A DNA stretch of 64,000 nt, from NCBI RefSeq assembly GCF_003046585.1, contig NZ_QAAE01000002.1, positions 248,001 to 312,000 on the forward strand. Direction: 5' to 3'. Source of the DNA: Nitrosomonas aestuarii. GTDB lineage: Bacteria; Pseudomonadota; Gammaproteobacteria; Burkholderiales; Nitrosomonadaceae. Every line of letters begins with the position of its first letter. The stretch's first letter is position 1. The notes under the pieces were generated by a model, which made no database searches, was not told where the DNA came from, and worked only from the letters and a program-made list of their open reading frames with translations. The position numbers were made by a program, and so were the translations under genes. Positions 10,724-21,617 of this stretch are shown piece after piece.

Positions 10724-11374
10724 TTAACGCTTTATATTCTCGATTGTTTTAACAGGCGCGAAGCTTCTGCGATGAATTTCCGTTATACCATACGTTTGTA
10801 AAGCAGCAATATGCCGCTTTGTTGGATAACCTTTATGCCGGTCAAATCCATAGTCTGGGAAACGTTGATGCAATATTTTCATTTCAGCATCGCGCGCTGT
10901 TTTTGCCAGAATAGACGCTGCTGATATTTCCGGAATCAAAGCATCACCTTTGATTACGGTATGTACGGTAATTTCAAGCACCGGACCGTGCTTTCCATCC
11001 ACCATCACAAGATCGGGTTTATACGGTAATTGCTCGACAGCTCTTTTCATAGCCAGCAATGTGGCTTGCAATATATTCAGCCGGTCAATTTCAGAAACCG
11101 ATGCCGATGCAACCGTCCATGCTTTTGCATATTGTTTGATTGTATTTGCCAGCTCAGCGCGTCTTTTTTCACTTAATTGTTTTGAATCCGCCAAGCCGTC
11201 AATTTTGTGACATGCATCCAATATGACGCATGCTGCATAGACCGGTCCAGCCAGCGGCCCTCGACCGGCTTCGTCTACGCCACAAACCAGTTGCGTCAGT
11301 GTTAAAGCTGAATGCAAAAATAGGCTTCCTGAATTCCGGTAATCAACATTGATTAAACACTTCTGGAAGTGCAC
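10724..11374 (-). CDS. rnhB: Ribonuclease HII
   Basis: 216 residues from the ATG at 11374. The first catalytic aspartate lies in [19 protein letters not shown], the DSK motif in [13 protein letters not shown], and a later acidic site in LVMVDGKHG. The enzyme cuts RNA of RNA-DNA hybrids, including single ribonucleotides in DNA. The annotated ATG overlaps the end of fabZ by 22 bases; a TTG near 11319 would give a shorter N-terminus closer to the usual length. In many relatives lpxA and lpxB lie between fabZ and rnhB; here the two genes touch. Confidence 0.95.
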   Translation of the reverse strand: MHFQKCLINVDYRNSGSLFLHSALTLTQLVCGVDEAGRGPLAGPVYAACVILDACHKIDGLADSKQLSEKRRAELANTIKQYAKAWTVASASVSEIDRLNILQATLLAMKRAVEQLPYKPDLVMVDGKHGPVLEITVHTVIKGDALIPEISAASILAKTARDAEMKILHQRFPDYGFDRHKGYPTKRHIAALQTYGITEIHRRSFAPVKTIENIKR

Positions 11375-11796
11375 ATCAGCTTAGCCTCAGTGACCAGTTG
11401 ATTATCGACCTCCGCACGTGCCGCATATTTCCACAATCCTTTTATCTGACGTTCGATTGAAACTTTGAGTATCAGTTGATCTCCAGCGGTCACAGGTTTT
11501 TTGAAGCGAACGCCGTCAATACCCACAAAATAATAAACGGAATCCTCTTTGTGGGTGTTTCCTTCGGTTTTCAGCGTAAGCACCGCAGCAGCTTGCGCCA
11601 GTGCTTCAATAATCAGTACGCCGGGCATGACAGGATGATGCGGAAAATGTCCTGGAAAAAAAGGTTCGTTGATTGAAACGTTTTTTAAAGCCACGATACT
11701 TTTCCCAGTTTCAATGGAAATAACTTTATCCACCAACAAAAATGGATAGCGATGCGGTAAGTATTTCAGAATTTCATGGATATCCATGGCACTCAT
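11353..11796 (-). CDS. fabZ: 3-hydroxyacyl-ACP dehydratase FabZ
   Basis: 147 residues. The hot-dog fold signature is clear: [17 protein letters not shown] at the start and [20 protein letters not shown] with the catalytic His and, further along, the conserved Glu. FabZ removes water from 3-hydroxyacyl-ACP in type II fatty acid synthesis. It follows ompH with a 77-base gap and overlaps rnhB. The lpxD gene expected between ompH and fabZ in this kind of cluster is not here. Confidence 0.96.
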   Translation of the reverse strand: MSAMDIHEILKYLPHRYPFLLVDKVISIETGKSIVALKNVSINEPFFPGHFPHHPVMPGVLIIEALAQAAAVLTLKTEGNTHKEDSVYYFVGIDGVRFKKPVTAGDQLILKVSIERQIKGLWKYAARAEVDNQLVTEAKLMCTSRSV

Positions 11797-11873
11797 TTAA
11801 TTCCCTTTTTTAATTCATACATTTTAATCATTACAACTGACAAAAGCAGATCGACTACTTTTTTTGTTAAATG

Positions 11874-12437
11874 CTATTGTTTACGATCATTCTTTTTATT
11901 TTCTTTTTCTGAGTTCAGAACCTCAATTACCAAGTCAGTAATATCGATGCGTTGACTGCGAAACACAGAATCCTGCAATTGCAAAATAAGATCATAGTTT
12001 TCTTTTTCTGCAATATGTTTAATGGCTTTGTCAGTCAGTTCCAAAATTACACCATATTCTTCGTTTTGACGCACGGTTAAATCTTCACGCATCTGGCGCT
12101 GTGCGCGTTGATAGTTACGGCTCAGGTTAGCCAGTTCCCGCTCTAATTCGCGCCTGTCGGTCTCACTCATGTCAGCGCCTTTTTTTTCCAGTTTATCCTG
12201 CAGCGTTTTGGCTTGTTTTGCCATTTCTTTGATTTCTACATCACGTGGAATGAATTCCTGATCAATTTTTTGTTGCGCTTTGAGTGCCGGCGATGACTCA
12301 CGCAGAATTTTCTCGGTATTTACGACGCCTATTTTTATATTATCAGCATAAACAGGAGGTATTCTGTTTAACGACAACATAATTATTGCCGCAATAAGAA
12401 GGTAACAAAGATTCCACCGCAGAAGTTTGAAGTTCAA
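11874..12437 (-). CDS. skp: Periplasmic chaperone OmpH/Skp
   Basis: 187 residues. N-terminal hydrophobic signal (LIAAIIMLSLNRIPPVYA) followed by IKIGVVNTEKILRESSPALK, the Skp opening, and a long charged coiled-coil region between about residues 60 and 150. Skp forms a trimeric jellyfish that holds unfolded outer-membrane proteins on their way to BamA, whose gene lies 30 bases upstream. The C-terminus is a short lysine-rich tail. Position and sequence agree. Confidence 0.92.
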   Translation of the reverse strand: MNFKLLRWNLCYLLIAAIIMLSLNRIPPVYADNIKIGVVNTEKILRESSPALKAQQKIDQEFIPRDVEIKEMAKQAKTLQDKLEKKGADMSETDRRELERELANLSRNYQRAQRQMREDLTVRQNEEYGVILELTDKAIKHIAEKENYDLILQLQDSVFRSQRIDITDLVIEVLNSEKENKKNDRKQ

Positions 12438-12467
12438 TAGAATTCCCCTGACTGGTTTTAGCTCGAT

Positions 12468-14759
12468 TTAAAATTGCTGTCCAAACAGAAACTGGAACAT
12501 TTGTAAATTATCTTCCGGTTTATCGTTGAGCGGCTTGGCAAGACTGACTTTTAGAGGCCCCATTGGCGAAATCCAGGTAACCGCAAGCCCCGCAGAGAAA
12601 CGCAATTCTTCACTAAACTGATCCTTATTATTAAATACCGAGCCCGCATCAATAAATGTACTTAAACGGACAGACCGATCGTCTTTCATAAACGGCATCG
12701 GGAATAGCACTTCCAGGTTGCCGACCAGACGTTTACTGCCGCCCAGTGAAAACCTTCTGTCGCTATTTGGAACCAGTTCCTTGGGGCCTAATGAATTCAA
12801 ATCATAACCACGTACGGAATTGTTACCGCCTGCAAAAAAGTTTTTAAAGAAAGGCAACGGTTTTCCAGCGTATCCGTCACCGATACCAAATTCGGTATTC
12901 AGCAACAGTGTAAATGTTTGAGTTAACGGGTAATAAAATTTTTGATTATAACTGGCTTTGTAATAATTCAGATCTGCACCCGGGATACTGATTTCGCCAA
13001 ACAAGCGATGCGTGGTACCTGATGTGGTATAAATTGCGCTGTCACGCCGATCACGCGCCCAGCTGACGGTAACCGGTAAGTTGTTTGTTGTTTTACCAAA
13101 TTCATTTACAAAGTCGACTGTACGCTGAAGACTATCTTCAAAAACGCCAATTTTGGTTTGTTCCGCGCCTACGCCAAAAGACACAATGTCGTTTTCAGCT
13201 ATGGGTATACCAAAGCGCATGGTGGCGCCTGAAGTCGTTGTTCTGAACGCATTGACTCTGGATAGGCGGGATGTGTTCAAATTTCTTCTAAATACATCAA
13301 AGCCCAGGCTGATACCGTCCACTGTAAAATAGGGATTGGTAAAGGAAGCAGCAAAAACACGATTAATACGCCCTGTGTTGACTTGCAGGCTTAAAAAATT
13401 TCCGGTACCAAAAATATTGTTTTGCGAAACAGAGCCATTGAGTATCAAACCTTCACGATCGGAAAAACCCGCACCAAACATGATCGCGCCAGTCGGTTTT
13501 TCAACAACATCTATATTGATGTCCACTTGATCGGGTGCATCTGGCACCGGGGGCGTCTCTACATTAACACTGTTAAAAAAGAATAATCTATCAACACGTT
13601 GCCGCGATAGATTGATTTTTGAAGTAGAATGCCAGCCACCTTCCATTTGACGAAATTCACGGCGTATAACCTCGTCTCTTGTACGATCATTGCCCGATAT
13701 ATTGATACGACGCACATAGGCACGACGTCCCGGATCGACAAAAAACGTAAAGCCTGCTTGCTGGTTTTCGTGATCCAGGTCAGGTGCTGCGTTCACATTT
13801 GCAAATGCATAACCATCATCACCTAAACGGTCTGATATGAGTTTTACGGATTCCGTTAATTTTTCGCGTGCAAAAACTTCACCGGGTTGAAGCAAGATCA
13901 ACTTTTTCAGTTCTTCTTCCGGCACCAGCAATTCACCAGCAAGTTTGATATCCGAAACGGTATATTGTTCACCTTCAGAAACATTAACCGTGATATAAAT
14001 ATCTTTCATATCCGGCGTAATTGATACTTGTGTGGAATCTATGCTGAATTCCAGATAACCGCGATCGAGATAATATGAGCGCAATGATTCCAAATCTGCA
14101 GATAATTTTTGCTTGGAATATTGGTCATTCTTGGTGAACCAGGTCAGTAAACCCGGGGTTGTCAGCACAAACAGTCCGCGTAGCGTTTTATCCTCAAATG
14201 CAGCATTTCCGACAAAATTGATTTGCTTAATACGTGCTGTGCGCCCTTCGTCAATATCGAAATTAATACTGACTCGATTGCGTTCCAGGGGAGTCGTGGT
14301 AGTGGTTATTTTAACTGCATATTTTCCGGTACTCAGGTATTGTCTTTTCAGTTCCTGCTCGGCCCGGTCCAATAGCGAACGGCTAAAAATACGAGATTCA
14401 GATAACCCGGCTTGCTTCAGGCCTTCCTTGAGCTTGTCTTTCTCAAATGCTTTAGCGCCATTGATGTTGATTTGTGCAATTGCGGGACGTTCTTCAACTT
14501 TTACAATGAGCACACCATGCTCGGTTTTTAACTGCACATCTTTAAAAAACCCGGTTGCATATAGGGCCTTGATCGCGGCGGTTGCTTTTGTTTCATCAAT
14601 GGTATCACCCACTTTCACCGGTAGATAGCTAAAAACTGTCCCGGCTTCGGTTCGTTGTATACCCTCTACACGGATATCTTGAACGACGAAGGATTGATCG
14701 GCCCACACAGAAAAAGCGCAAAAAAAACCAGCAAGCGCAACAACAAGCTTGAATTTCAT
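12468..14759 (-). CDS. bamA: Outer membrane assembly factor BamA
   Basis: 763 residues. A signal peptide (LVVALAGFFCAFSVWA) precedes five POTRA repeats (first one VVQDIRVEGIQRTEAGTVFS; later ones each begin with an I-x-G or V-x-G strand), then the Omp85 barrel from about residue 430, including the VRGYDLNSLGP lid-loop region. The chain ends in FLFGQQF with the terminal Phe of an outer-membrane barrel. BamA folds and inserts barrel proteins. It is placed between rseP (three bases away) and ompH, the standard order. Confidence 0.97.
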   Translation of the reverse strand: MKFKLVVALAGFFCAFSVWADQSFVVQDIRVEGIQRTEAGTVFSYLPVKVGDTIDETKATAAIKALYATGFFKDVQLKTEHGVLIVKVEERPAIAQININGAKAFEKDKLKEGLKQAGLSESRIFSRSLLDRAEQELKRQYLSTGKYAVKITTTTTPLERNRVSINFDIDEGRTARIKQINFVGNAAFEDKTLRGLFVLTTPGLLTWFTKNDQYSKQKLSADLESLRSYYLDRGYLEFSIDSTQVSITPDMKDIYITVNVSEGEQYTVSDIKLAGELLVPEEELKKLILLQPGEVFAREKLTESVKLISDRLGDDGYAFANVNAAPDLDHENQQAGFTFFVDPGRRAYVRRINISGNDRTRDEVIRREFRQMEGGWHSTSKINLSRQRVDRLFFFNSVNVETPPVPDAPDQVDINIDVVEKPTGAIMFGAGFSDREGLILNGSVSQNNIFGTGNFLSLQVNTGRINRVFAASFTNPYFTVDGISLGFDVFRRNLNTSRLSRVNAFRTTTSGATMRFGIPIAENDIVSFGVGAEQTKIGVFEDSLQRTVDFVNEFGKTTNNLPVTVSWARDRRDSAIYTTSGTTHRLFGEISIPGADLNYYKASYNQKFYYPLTQTFTLLLNTEFGIGDGYAGKPLPFFKNFFAGGNNSVRGYDLNSLGPKELVPNSDRRFSLGGSKRLVGNLEVLFPMPFMKDDRSVRLSTFIDAGSVFNNKDQFSEELRFSAGLAVTWISPMGPLKVSLAKPLNDKPEDNLQMFQFLFGQQF

Positions 14760-14762
14760 TAT

Positions 14763-16130
14763 CTAACCGGTCGTCAGCCTATTGATGTCGTTATAGATCG
14801 CAAATGTCATCAGTGTAAACAACATCATTAATCCCACTTTCTGCCCAATAATAATGGTTTTTTCAGAAACAGGAGACCCCTTGATTATTTCGACGATATA
14901 ATACATTAAATGTCCACCATCCAGAATCGGTATAGGCAGCAGATTCAAAACTCCCAGGCTGACGCTGATCAATGCCAGAAATGCAAGATACGAAACCAGC
15001 CCCATCTGTGCTGATTGACCTGCATAATCGGCTATCGTGATAGGGCCACTTACATTCTTCCAGGAAACATCACCTGTAATCATTTTAGAGAGCATGCGCA
15101 AGGTGAGCACTGTTGTCTCCCAGGTTTTGTTTATCGCTATCATGACAGCCTCTGCAGCTGGATAAGTCACCGTGACACGCAGCGCATCAAACAAGGATTG
15201 ATCAACTTTCGGCATAATACCAATACGTCCAATTTTTTGACCATTTTCAGTGACTGTTTCAGGCGTTATATTCAAAACAATAATTTGATCGTTGCGTAAA
15301 ACATCTATAACAAGGGCGCGTCCCGGGTTTGCCTGTACTTCAGGAACAAACTCGATCCAGCTATAAATATCCTTATCGTTGACCGCCAGAATTTCATCGC
15401 CTGTTTGTAATCCAGCACGCTCTCCTGCGCCACCAGCCATCACTTCCGCGATAATTGGTTTGATTTCGGGTTGATAAATATTAAATCCGATCTTACCGAG
15501 CACGTTTCCTTCCAGTTCATCCGGATGCACGCCGCTCAAATCAAGCTGGCGCCAGTTGATTTCACCTTTCTGATTAGTTGTTTCAACATTAACAACGGGA
15601 GACCGGTTAACCGCATACCGCAATAGTGTCCAGCGCGCATCCTGCCAGCTTTCAACTAATTCATTTTCAATACTGACAATGGTTTCACCTTCCTCAAACT
15701 GTGCCTGCGCTACCGGCGTATCCGGTACAGCGGGTCCTAACATGGGCTTGATGCCTTCTACACCGAGAATAAACATGAACCAATACATCACAATCGCTAA
15801 TAAGAAATTAGCGAGCGGTCCGGCAGCAACAATTGCAAAACGGCGTGCAACTGGTTGACGGTTGAAGGCGCGTGACAGATCCTGTTTTGCGACTATGCCT
15901 TCATTTTCATCCAGCATTTTGACATAACCACCCAGTGGAATCGCCGCAACGACCCACTCTGTCTGATCTTTGCCCAAACGTTTGCGGAAAACAGGTCGAC
16001 CGAATCCTACTGAGAATCGCAGCACTTTAACTCCGTTCAATCTCGCAACCAGATAATGGCCAAACTCGTGGAAGGTAATCAGTATGCCTAAAGCGATGAT
16101 AAAAGACGCAAGTGTGTATAAAATTGACAT
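14763..16130 (-). CDS. rseP: Site-2 zinc protease RseP
   Basis: 455 residues. The active site HEFGH lies at residues 21-25 in the first membrane helix; two PDZ domains occupy the periplasmic middle (near 200-300, with GERAGLQTGDEILAVND), and the third metal ligand is in the PIPILDGGHLMYY motif near residue 400. RseP cuts anti-sigma factor RseA and cleaves leftover signal peptides in the inner membrane. It continues the block directly into bamA. All catalytic residues are present. Confidence 0.96.
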   Translation of the reverse strand: MSILYTLASFIIALGILITFHEFGHYLVARLNGVKVLRFSVGFGRPVFRKRLGKDQTEWVVAAIPLGGYVKMLDENEGIVAKQDLSRAFNRQPVARRFAIVAAGPLANFLLAIVMYWFMFILGVEGIKPMLGPAVPDTPVAQAQFEEGETIVSIENELVESWQDARWTLLRYAVNRSPVVNVETTNQKGEINWRQLDLSGVHPDELEGNVLGKIGFNIYQPEIKPIIAEVMAGGAGERAGLQTGDEILAVNDKDIYSWIEFVPEVQANPGRALVIDVLRNDQIIVLNITPETVTENGQKIGRIGIMPKVDQSLFDALRVTVTYPAAEAVMIAINKTWETTVLTLRMLSKMITGDVSWKNVSGPITIADYAGQSAQMGLVSYLAFLALISVSLGVLNLLPIPILDGGHLMYYIVEIIKGSPVSEKTIIIGQKVGLMMLFTLMTFAIYNDINRLTTG

Positions 16131-16302
16131 GTCAACTCACTGTGTAAAATAGTATCGGGACAGGTTTGCTTTTGTGATTAGTACATCGCGGAAAATTCGA
16201 TAGGATCATATAGTCACATTCTTTCTTTCACATAACACTATTTTGTAGAAACACTATCTTAACATTAGTAAAATCAAAGCAGCACAGAAATGTTCGGATT
16301 GA

Positions 16303-17490
16303 TTATGTAGAAAATTTGAGCCAATCACGCGCTACTTCACGGGCAACGTTGTCAACCGCAAGTAAATCGGTCAATGATTGAATTGTCTCCCGTTTCACTT
16401 CTTTCATGACATGCTCAATCATTGTTGGAATGGCGGTAAAAGACATTTTTTCTTCAAGAAATGACTCAACAGCTATTTCATTGGCGGCGTTGAGTACAGC
16501 GGGCATATTATCTCCTATTTCAAGTGCCTGATAAGCAAGTTTTAAGCATGGAAATCTTTTAAAATCAGGCGCCTCAAAATCAAGACGAGCAACTTCAAAC
16601 ATATTTAACGATGCAACGCCACTTTCTATCCTCTCAGGGTAACCCATTGCATGCGCTATCGGGGTGCGCATATCCGGATTTCCAAGTTGCGCCAGTACAG
16701 ATCCGTCAATGTATTCAACCATTGAATGAATAACGCTTTGCGGATGTATAACTACCTGTATATTTTCGGCTGGCGCATTAAATAACCAATGCGCCTCGAT
16801 TACTTCCAGACCTTTGTTCATCATCGTCGCGGAATCAACTGAAATTTTCCTTCCCATATCCCAATTCGGATGCGCACATGCTTGTTCTGGTGTCACATGT
16901 ACCAAAGAATCCAGTGATACTTCTCTAAAAGGGCCGCCAGAGGCGGTAAGTAAAATACGACGAATACCTTTGGTCGGTAAATTTCCATTAAAGTCATGTG
17001 GAAGCGACTGGTGTATCGCATTATGTTCGCTGTCAATAGGCAACAAGGTTGCATTATGTTGATGAACTGTATCCATAAAAATACGGCCTGCCATAACCAG
17101 TGTTTCTTTATTGGCCAGCAATACCAGCTTGCCTGCTTGTGCCGCAGCAAATGTCGGACGTATGCCGGCTGCGCCGACAATAGCTGCCATTACAACATCT
17201 ACTTCCGGAAGTGATGCGACTTTTTCCAGGGATTCCACACCGGCTAAGACTGTCGTATCCAGGTCGCTCTGATTAATTGCATGCGCCAATCGTTCAGCAT
17301 GCGCAGGATTCAGCATTACAGCAAAGCGAGGTTGAAACTGTCGACATTGTGCCAGCAATTTTTCTACATTGTTGTTGGCAGTCAGTGCAACAACCTTGAA
17401 CAGATTCGAATGACGATTAACAACATCGAGCGTACTTTCACCGATACTGCCTGTAGAACCTAGAATTGTCAGATGACGTATTTTGTTCAT
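16303..17490 (-). CDS. dxr: 1-deoxy-D-xylulose 5-phosphate reductoisomerase
   Basis: 395 residues. NADPH-binding ILGSTGSIGESTLDVV at the N-terminus, the metal and substrate motif LLPIDSEHNAIHQSL, and the loop SGGPFREVS. The enzyme makes 2-C-methyl-D-erythritol 4-phosphate, the first committed step of the MEP isoprenoid pathway. The ATG overlaps the cdsA stop by four bases (ATGA), so the two are translationally coupled. A gap of about 170 bases separates dxr from rseP. Confidence 0.97.
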   Translation of the reverse strand: MNKIRHLTILGSTGSIGESTLDVVNRHSNLFKVVALTANNNVEKLLAQCRQFQPRFAVMLNPAHAERLAHAINQSDLDTTVLAGVESLEKVASLPEVDVVMAAIVGAAGIRPTFAAAQAGKLVLLANKETLVMAGRIFMDTVHQHNATLLPIDSEHNAIHQSLPHDFNGNLPTKGIRRILLTASGGPFREVSLDSLVHVTPEQACAHPNWDMGRKISVDSATMMNKGLEVIEAHWLFNAPAENIQVVIHPQSVIHSMVEYIDGSVLAQLGNPDMRTPIAHAMGYPERIESGVASLNMFEVARLDFEAPDFKRFPCLKLAYQALEIGDNMPAVLNAANEIAVESFLEEKMSFTAIPTMIEHVMKEVKRETIQSLTDLLAVDNVAREVARDWLKFST

Positions 17491-18311
17491 AATTGAAGGG
17501 TATTAAAAATCAGTAATGCCAGAATGGCCAAAGGTAAGGCGGCCGTCAGCGCATCTATGCGGTCCAGAATGCCGCCATGTCCGGGCAGGATTTTTCCGCT
17601 GTCTTTAACACCTGCCTGACGTTTAATCAAAGATTCGAACAAGTCACCCAAAATACCAAGTACGGCAAGCAATACCAGTAATGGAACAAGTGTCGTCATA
17701 TAATCACCTTTGGTAAATACATGCACCCAGACAAATCCGTAAACGATTACTGCCAGCATTGCCCCGGCCACTCCCTCCCAAGTCTTGCCCGGACTGATAT
17801 GGGGTGCAAGTTTATGTTTGCCAAATGTACGTCCGGTGAAGTAAGCCGCTGTGTCAGAAATCCAGATAGTACCCATAAAGCCCAATAATAAAAAAGGATT
17901 GATGGCACGCAGCTGATATAAAGCGAGTGCGGTCGGCAGCAGCAACACCCAGCCAATCAGCATCGAGACAACGACATTATTTGTTACTTCCGATTTTTTT
18001 AATAGAAAAGGTACATAAGCCACCCAGAAAACAGCTGATAATGTGTAAATCCAGATCAAAACCGGTGTATAAGCATTGATTTCTGTTGCCATATTTAATA
18101 AAAACAATAATTCTCCACCCAGCAACGTCGTCAAAGTCATATAGATAGCAGTATTTTTTACCGAAAATCGGGCTAAATATGACCACTCGCGTGCGCCGAT
18201 TACGGTCAGCGTCAACAATAAGATTGCCCAGAAGATATCCTGTAAATAGAATAATGCCGATAAAAATAAAGGAAGAACAATGACTGCTGTAAGGATACGC
18301 GCTTTTAGCAT
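17487..18311 (-). CDS. cdsA: Phosphatidate cytidylyltransferase
   Basis: 274 residues with about eight membrane helices. The C-terminal family signature is present in KRQAGVKDSGKILPGHGGILDRIDAL with the conserved aspartates (split here into shorter recognisable parts: KDSGKILPGHGG and LDRIDAL). CdsA makes CDP-diacylglycerol from phosphatidate and CTP for phospholipid synthesis. It sits between uppS and dxr and overlaps dxr by four bases. Confidence 0.95.
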   Translation of the reverse strand: MLKARILTAVIVLPLFLSALFYLQDIFWAILLLTLTVIGAREWSYLARFSVKNTAIYMTLTTLLGGELLFLLNMATEINAYTPVLIWIYTLSAVFWVAYVPFLLKKSEVTNNVVVSMLIGWVLLLPTALALYQLRAINPFLLLGFMGTIWISDTAAYFTGRTFGKHKLAPHISPGKTWEGVAGAMLAVIVYGFVWVHVFTKGDYMTTLVPLLVLLAVLGILGDLFESLIKRQAGVKDSGKILPGHGGILDRIDALTAALPLAILALLIFNTLQL

Positions 18312-18386
18312 AAATATTCTTCAGCAAAATGTAATCTTACGAAAGCGGTATATTGAATGCCTCAACAAAACAATCATGCACAACCT

Positions 18387-19136
18387 TTATTGTTGAATCT
18401 GTTCGCTGGTCTGACCAAAACGCCGCTCCCGTTGCTGGTATGACTGAATGGCCAGATCAAATTCATTTTCATCAAAATCCGGCCAAAGTGTATCGGTAAA
18501 ATATAATTCTGTGTAGGCAAGCTGCCATAATAAAAAATTGCTAATGCGGCATTCTCCACCTGTACGTATAAACAAATCGGGTTCCGGCGCATAATTCATG
18601 GAAAGATATTGCGCAAGATTTTTTTCTTCAAAATAAAGCGGCAATTCAGTTGATTTCTCGATCATCTGTTGCATGGCCTGCATGATATCCCAGCGCCCAC
18701 CATAGTTAGCTGCAATTGTCAGCGTCAGCTTGGAATTATGCGCTGTTAATTGTTCGCCCTTTTGTATAAATTGAACAATTTTAGATTCAAACTTTGAAAC
18801 ATCGCCGATGACTTTGAAGCGAATACCATTTTCATGAAGTTTGGTTATTTCCTGCTCCAGTGCACCGGTAAATAACTGCATCAGAAAAGATACTTCATCA
18901 GCAGGGCGTCGCCAATTTTCACTGCTGAAAGCAAACAGTGTAAGATACTCAATACCATGCTCTGAGCAAGCCTTGATGACGCTGCGAACAGTTTCTACTC
19001 CCTGTTTATGCCCGGCCATGCGAGGCATATATCGCTTTCTTGCCCAACGTCCATTACCATCCATAATGATGGCTATATGTTTCGGTACCGGTCCTGTTTC
19101 AGGTATTTCTCGCGTGGAGCTTGTACCATGAGACAT
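18387..19136 (-). CDS. uppS: Undecaprenyl pyrophosphate synthase
   Basis: 249 residues. Motifs of the cis-prenyltransferases: [13 protein letters not shown] with the catalytic Asp, [11 protein letters not shown], and [19 protein letters not shown]. The enzyme makes the C55 carrier lipid for cell-wall and surface polysaccharides from isoprenoid units delivered by the MEP pathway, of which dxr lies in the same operon. It begins immediately after frr with one base between them. Confidence 0.97.
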   Translation of the reverse strand: MSHGTSSTREIPETGPVPKHIAIIMDGNGRWARKRYMPRMAGHKQGVETVRSVIKACSEHGIEYLTLFAFSSENWRRPADEVSFLMQLFTGALEQEITKLHENGIRFKVIGDVSKFESKIVQFIQKGEQLTAHNSKLTLTIAANYGGRWDIMQAMQQMIEKSTELPLYFEEKNLAQYLSMNYAPEPDLFIRTGGECRISNFLLWQLAYTELYFTDTLWPDFDENEFDLAIQSYQQRERRFGQTSEQIQQ

Positions 19137-19137
19137 A

Positions 19138-19695
19138 TCAAATAGCCATTAATTCGGCTTCTTTAGTTTGTAAAATATTTTCAATTTCAGCGATATAATG
19201 ATCTGTTATTTTTTGTATTTCATCCTGACCGCGACGTTCTTCATCTTCTGAAATTTCTTTGGACTTTAATAATTCTTTTAACTGCGAATTGGCATCTCGA
19301 CGAATATTACGCATGGCTACGCGAACATTTTCCGCCTCATGCTTCACTACTTTTGTAAGCTCCCTGCGGCGTTCTTCAGTTAATGGTGGCATGGGAACAC
19401 GAATTGCTTCGCCTACAGACATGGGGTTGAGTCCAAGATCAGAGTCACGGATAGCCTTTTCGATAGCACCCGCCATCTTTTTTTCCCATGGAATTACGCC
19501 GATAGTGCGCGCATCAATCAAATTAACATTGGCTACTTGATTGACAGGTGTGGGCGCGCCATAGTAATCGACCATAACATGATCAAGCAAACCGGTATGC
19601 GCCCGCCCGCTTCTTACCTTGCTCAGATCGACTTTCAGAGCATCTAGACTTTTTTGCATTTTTGTTTCAGCAGATTTTTTTACGTCGGCAATCAT
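19138..19695 (-). CDS. frr: Ribosome recycling factor
   Basis: I place the start at 19695, giving 185 residues, the standard RRF length and the expected [17 protein letters not shown] opening. The longest frame starts at 19740 and would add 15 residues without family support. The triple-helix domain carries [15 protein letters not shown] and the later [17 protein letters not shown] motif (here [16 protein letters not shown]). RRF splits the post-termination ribosome together with EF-G. Located between pyrH and uppS, as usual. Confidence 0.96.
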   Translation of the reverse strand: MIADVKKSAETKMQKSLDALKVDLSKVRSGRAHTGLLDHVMVDYYGAPTPVNQVANVNLIDARTIGVIPWEKKMAGAIEKAIRDSDLGLNPMSVGEAIRVPMPPLTEERRRELTKVVKHEAENVRVAMRNIRRDANSQLKELLKSKEISEDEERRGQDEIQKITDHYIAEIENILQTKEAELMAI

Positions 19696-19774
19696 AATAA
19701 TTTTCCCATAAGCAGCGCCATTTGCAGAAATAAATAACAAACGAGAATTAAGGCTATTGTTTTATAGATACTAA

Positions 19775-20488
19775 TTAAATCATCACAAAGGTTCCTTCAT
19801 CTTCACCAATGATGATGCGTTTAAGTGCACCTGGTTTGAAAATACTGAATACATTGAGTGGTAATTTTTGGTCTCTGCATAATGTAAGCGCGGTTGCATC
19901 CATAACTTGCAAGTTCTTGGCAATCGCTTCATCGAAGGATAATTTTGAAAAACGTGTTGCCTGAGGATTTACTTGGGGGTCACTTGAATATATGCCATCC
20001 ACTTTGGTCGCTTTCAACACAATGTCTACACCCATTTCCATACCGCGTAAAGCTGCGGCAGTGTCTGTGGTAAAAAAAGGATTTCCGGTGCCGGCTGCAA
20101 AAATAACAATCCAACCTTCTTTTAAATAACGCATTGCCTTACCGCGAATATAAGGTTCCACAACTTGATCAATACGCAAAGCCGATTGAATACGGGGTAT
20201 CAATCCCACTCGTTTCATTGCATCTTGTAACGCCAAGGCATTCATCACCGTTGCCAGCATACCCATATAATCGGCTGTAACACGCTCCATATCGCCATTG
20301 GCAGACTTCATGCCACGAAAGATATTGCCACCACCGACTACAATAGCAATTTCCACACCTAGTTTGTTAACTTCTTCAATTTCAGCAACAATCCGCCTGA
20401 TCACTATTTGATTGATACCATAATTATCCTCGCCCATCAGGGCTTCTCCGGATAGTTTAAGTAAAATACGCTGATATCGAGTTGTCAT
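19775..20488 (-). CDS. pyrH: UMP kinase
   Basis: 237 residues. Amino-acid-kinase fold with [12 protein letters not shown] at the start, [11 protein letters not shown], and [19 protein letters not shown] near the nucleotide site. It phosphorylates UMP to UDP and is usually controlled by GTP and UTP. Sits between tsf and frr. Confidence 0.97.
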   Translation of the reverse strand: MTTRYQRILLKLSGEALMGEDNYGINQIVIRRIVAEIEEVNKLGVEIAIVVGGGNIFRGMKSANGDMERVTADYMGMLATVMNALALQDAMKRVGLIPRIQSALRIDQVVEPYIRGKAMRYLKEGWIVIFAAGTGNPFFTTDTAAALRGMEMGVDIVLKATKVDGIYSSDPQVNPQATRFSKLSFDEAIAKNLQVMDATALTLCRDQKLPLNVFSIFKPGALKRIIIGEDEGTFVMI

Positions 20489-20525
20489 GAACAGTATGAT
20501 TTAAAATAAGAATACGACATCAAGT

Positions 20526-21410
20526 TTACTTTGTCTGTCCCATTTGTGCTTTGACTTCTTCTGCAAAATTTTCTGTTTTCTTTTCGATACCTTCACCCAC
20601 GACAAACATTGTAAAACTGTTCACAGTTGCAGATTTTTTGGCTAACAACTTTTCGACTGTCTGGTCTGGATCTTTCACAAAAGGCTGACCAAGCAATGTG
20701 ACTTCTGCCAAATATTTAGCAATGCGGCCATCAACCATTTTTTCGATAATTTCGGCTGGTTTGCCGCTTTCGGCTGCCTGAGCGGAAAATATCTGGCGCT
20801 CATGCTCAAGCACTTCTGAAGACACCTGTTCTTTGGAAACACACATCGGTTTACTGGCTGCAATATGCATAGCCAGGTCTTTACCCAGTGCCTCATCTCC
20901 ACCTTTATAATCGACCATGACACCAATTTTGGTTCCATGTAAATAAGAAGCCAACTGGTTATCAGTTATATGACAAGCACATCGGCGTATGCTGATATTT
21001 TCACCAAGCTTCATTATAAGCGCTTTACGCATGGCTTCAACAGTTTCTCCGCCAGATAATGGCGTTTCACCAAGCAATTGAACATCAGTAATATTCTTTG
21101 CAGCTATTAGTTCAGCCAAGTCATTGGCGAATTTGATTAGATCTTCATTCTTAGCAACAAAATCAGTTTCGCAGTTAACTTCAACCAGTGCACCACTCTG
21201 ACTATTGGCAGCAATGAAAACACCGACAACACCCTCTGCAGCAATGCGTCCTGCCGCCTTGTTTGCTTTTGCGCCACTTTTAATTCTTAGCAGATCTTCG
21301 GCTGCTTTCATATCACCGTCAGTTTCTGTCAGTGCTTTTTTGCATTCCATCATACCAAGGCCGGTTAACTCACGTAATTCTTTAACCATGTTTGCGGAAA
21401 TCGCCGCCAT
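20526..21410 (-). CDS. tsf: Elongation factor Ts
   Basis: 294 residues. The N-terminal module reads [19 protein letters not shown], the EF-Tu-contacting [10 protein letters not shown] motif follows, and the C-terminus carries the second core domain. EF-Ts exchanges GDP for GTP on EF-Tu. The coding strand and order after rpsB are the normal ones, with about 200 bases between them holding a small hairpin. Confidence 0.97.
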   Translation of the reverse strand: MAAISANMVKELRELTGLGMMECKKALTETDGDMKAAEDLLRIKSGAKANKAAGRIAAEGVVGVFIAANSQSGALVEVNCETDFVAKNEDLIKFANDLAELIAAKNITDVQLLGETPLSGGETVEAMRKALIMKLGENISIRRCACHITDNQLASYLHGTKIGVMVDYKGGDEALGKDLAMHIAASKPMCVSKEQVSSEVLEHERQIFSAQAAESGKPAEIIEKMVDGRIAKYLAEVTLLGQPFVKDPDQTVEKLLAKKSATVNSFTMFVVGEGIEKKTENFAEEVKAQMGQTK

Positions 21411-21590
21411 ATTTGATTTACTCCAGATACAATTTTAAATAAGAATAATGAACTCTGAATGCCAATATTCATCAGCATGATGTAAACTTTTATTTTCTAA
21501 TGTGCAAAAATTAATTCAAATCTTCTGATAAACAAAGTTATTTTCAATAATGAAAATCCGCGCACATTAGAAATTAAGTCCACTAGAAAT

Positions 21591-21610
21591 AAGAGGCGAT
21601 TTCGCCTCTT
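21591..21610 (-). terminator. Hairpin downstream of rpsB
   Basis: Perfect inverted repeat, AAGAGGCGA then TT then TCGCCTCTT, eight bases past the rpsB stop. The U-run is weak, so it probably tunes read-through from rpsB into tsf rather than stopping transcription fully. Confidence 0.55.
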
Positions 21611-21617
21611 ATCTAAG

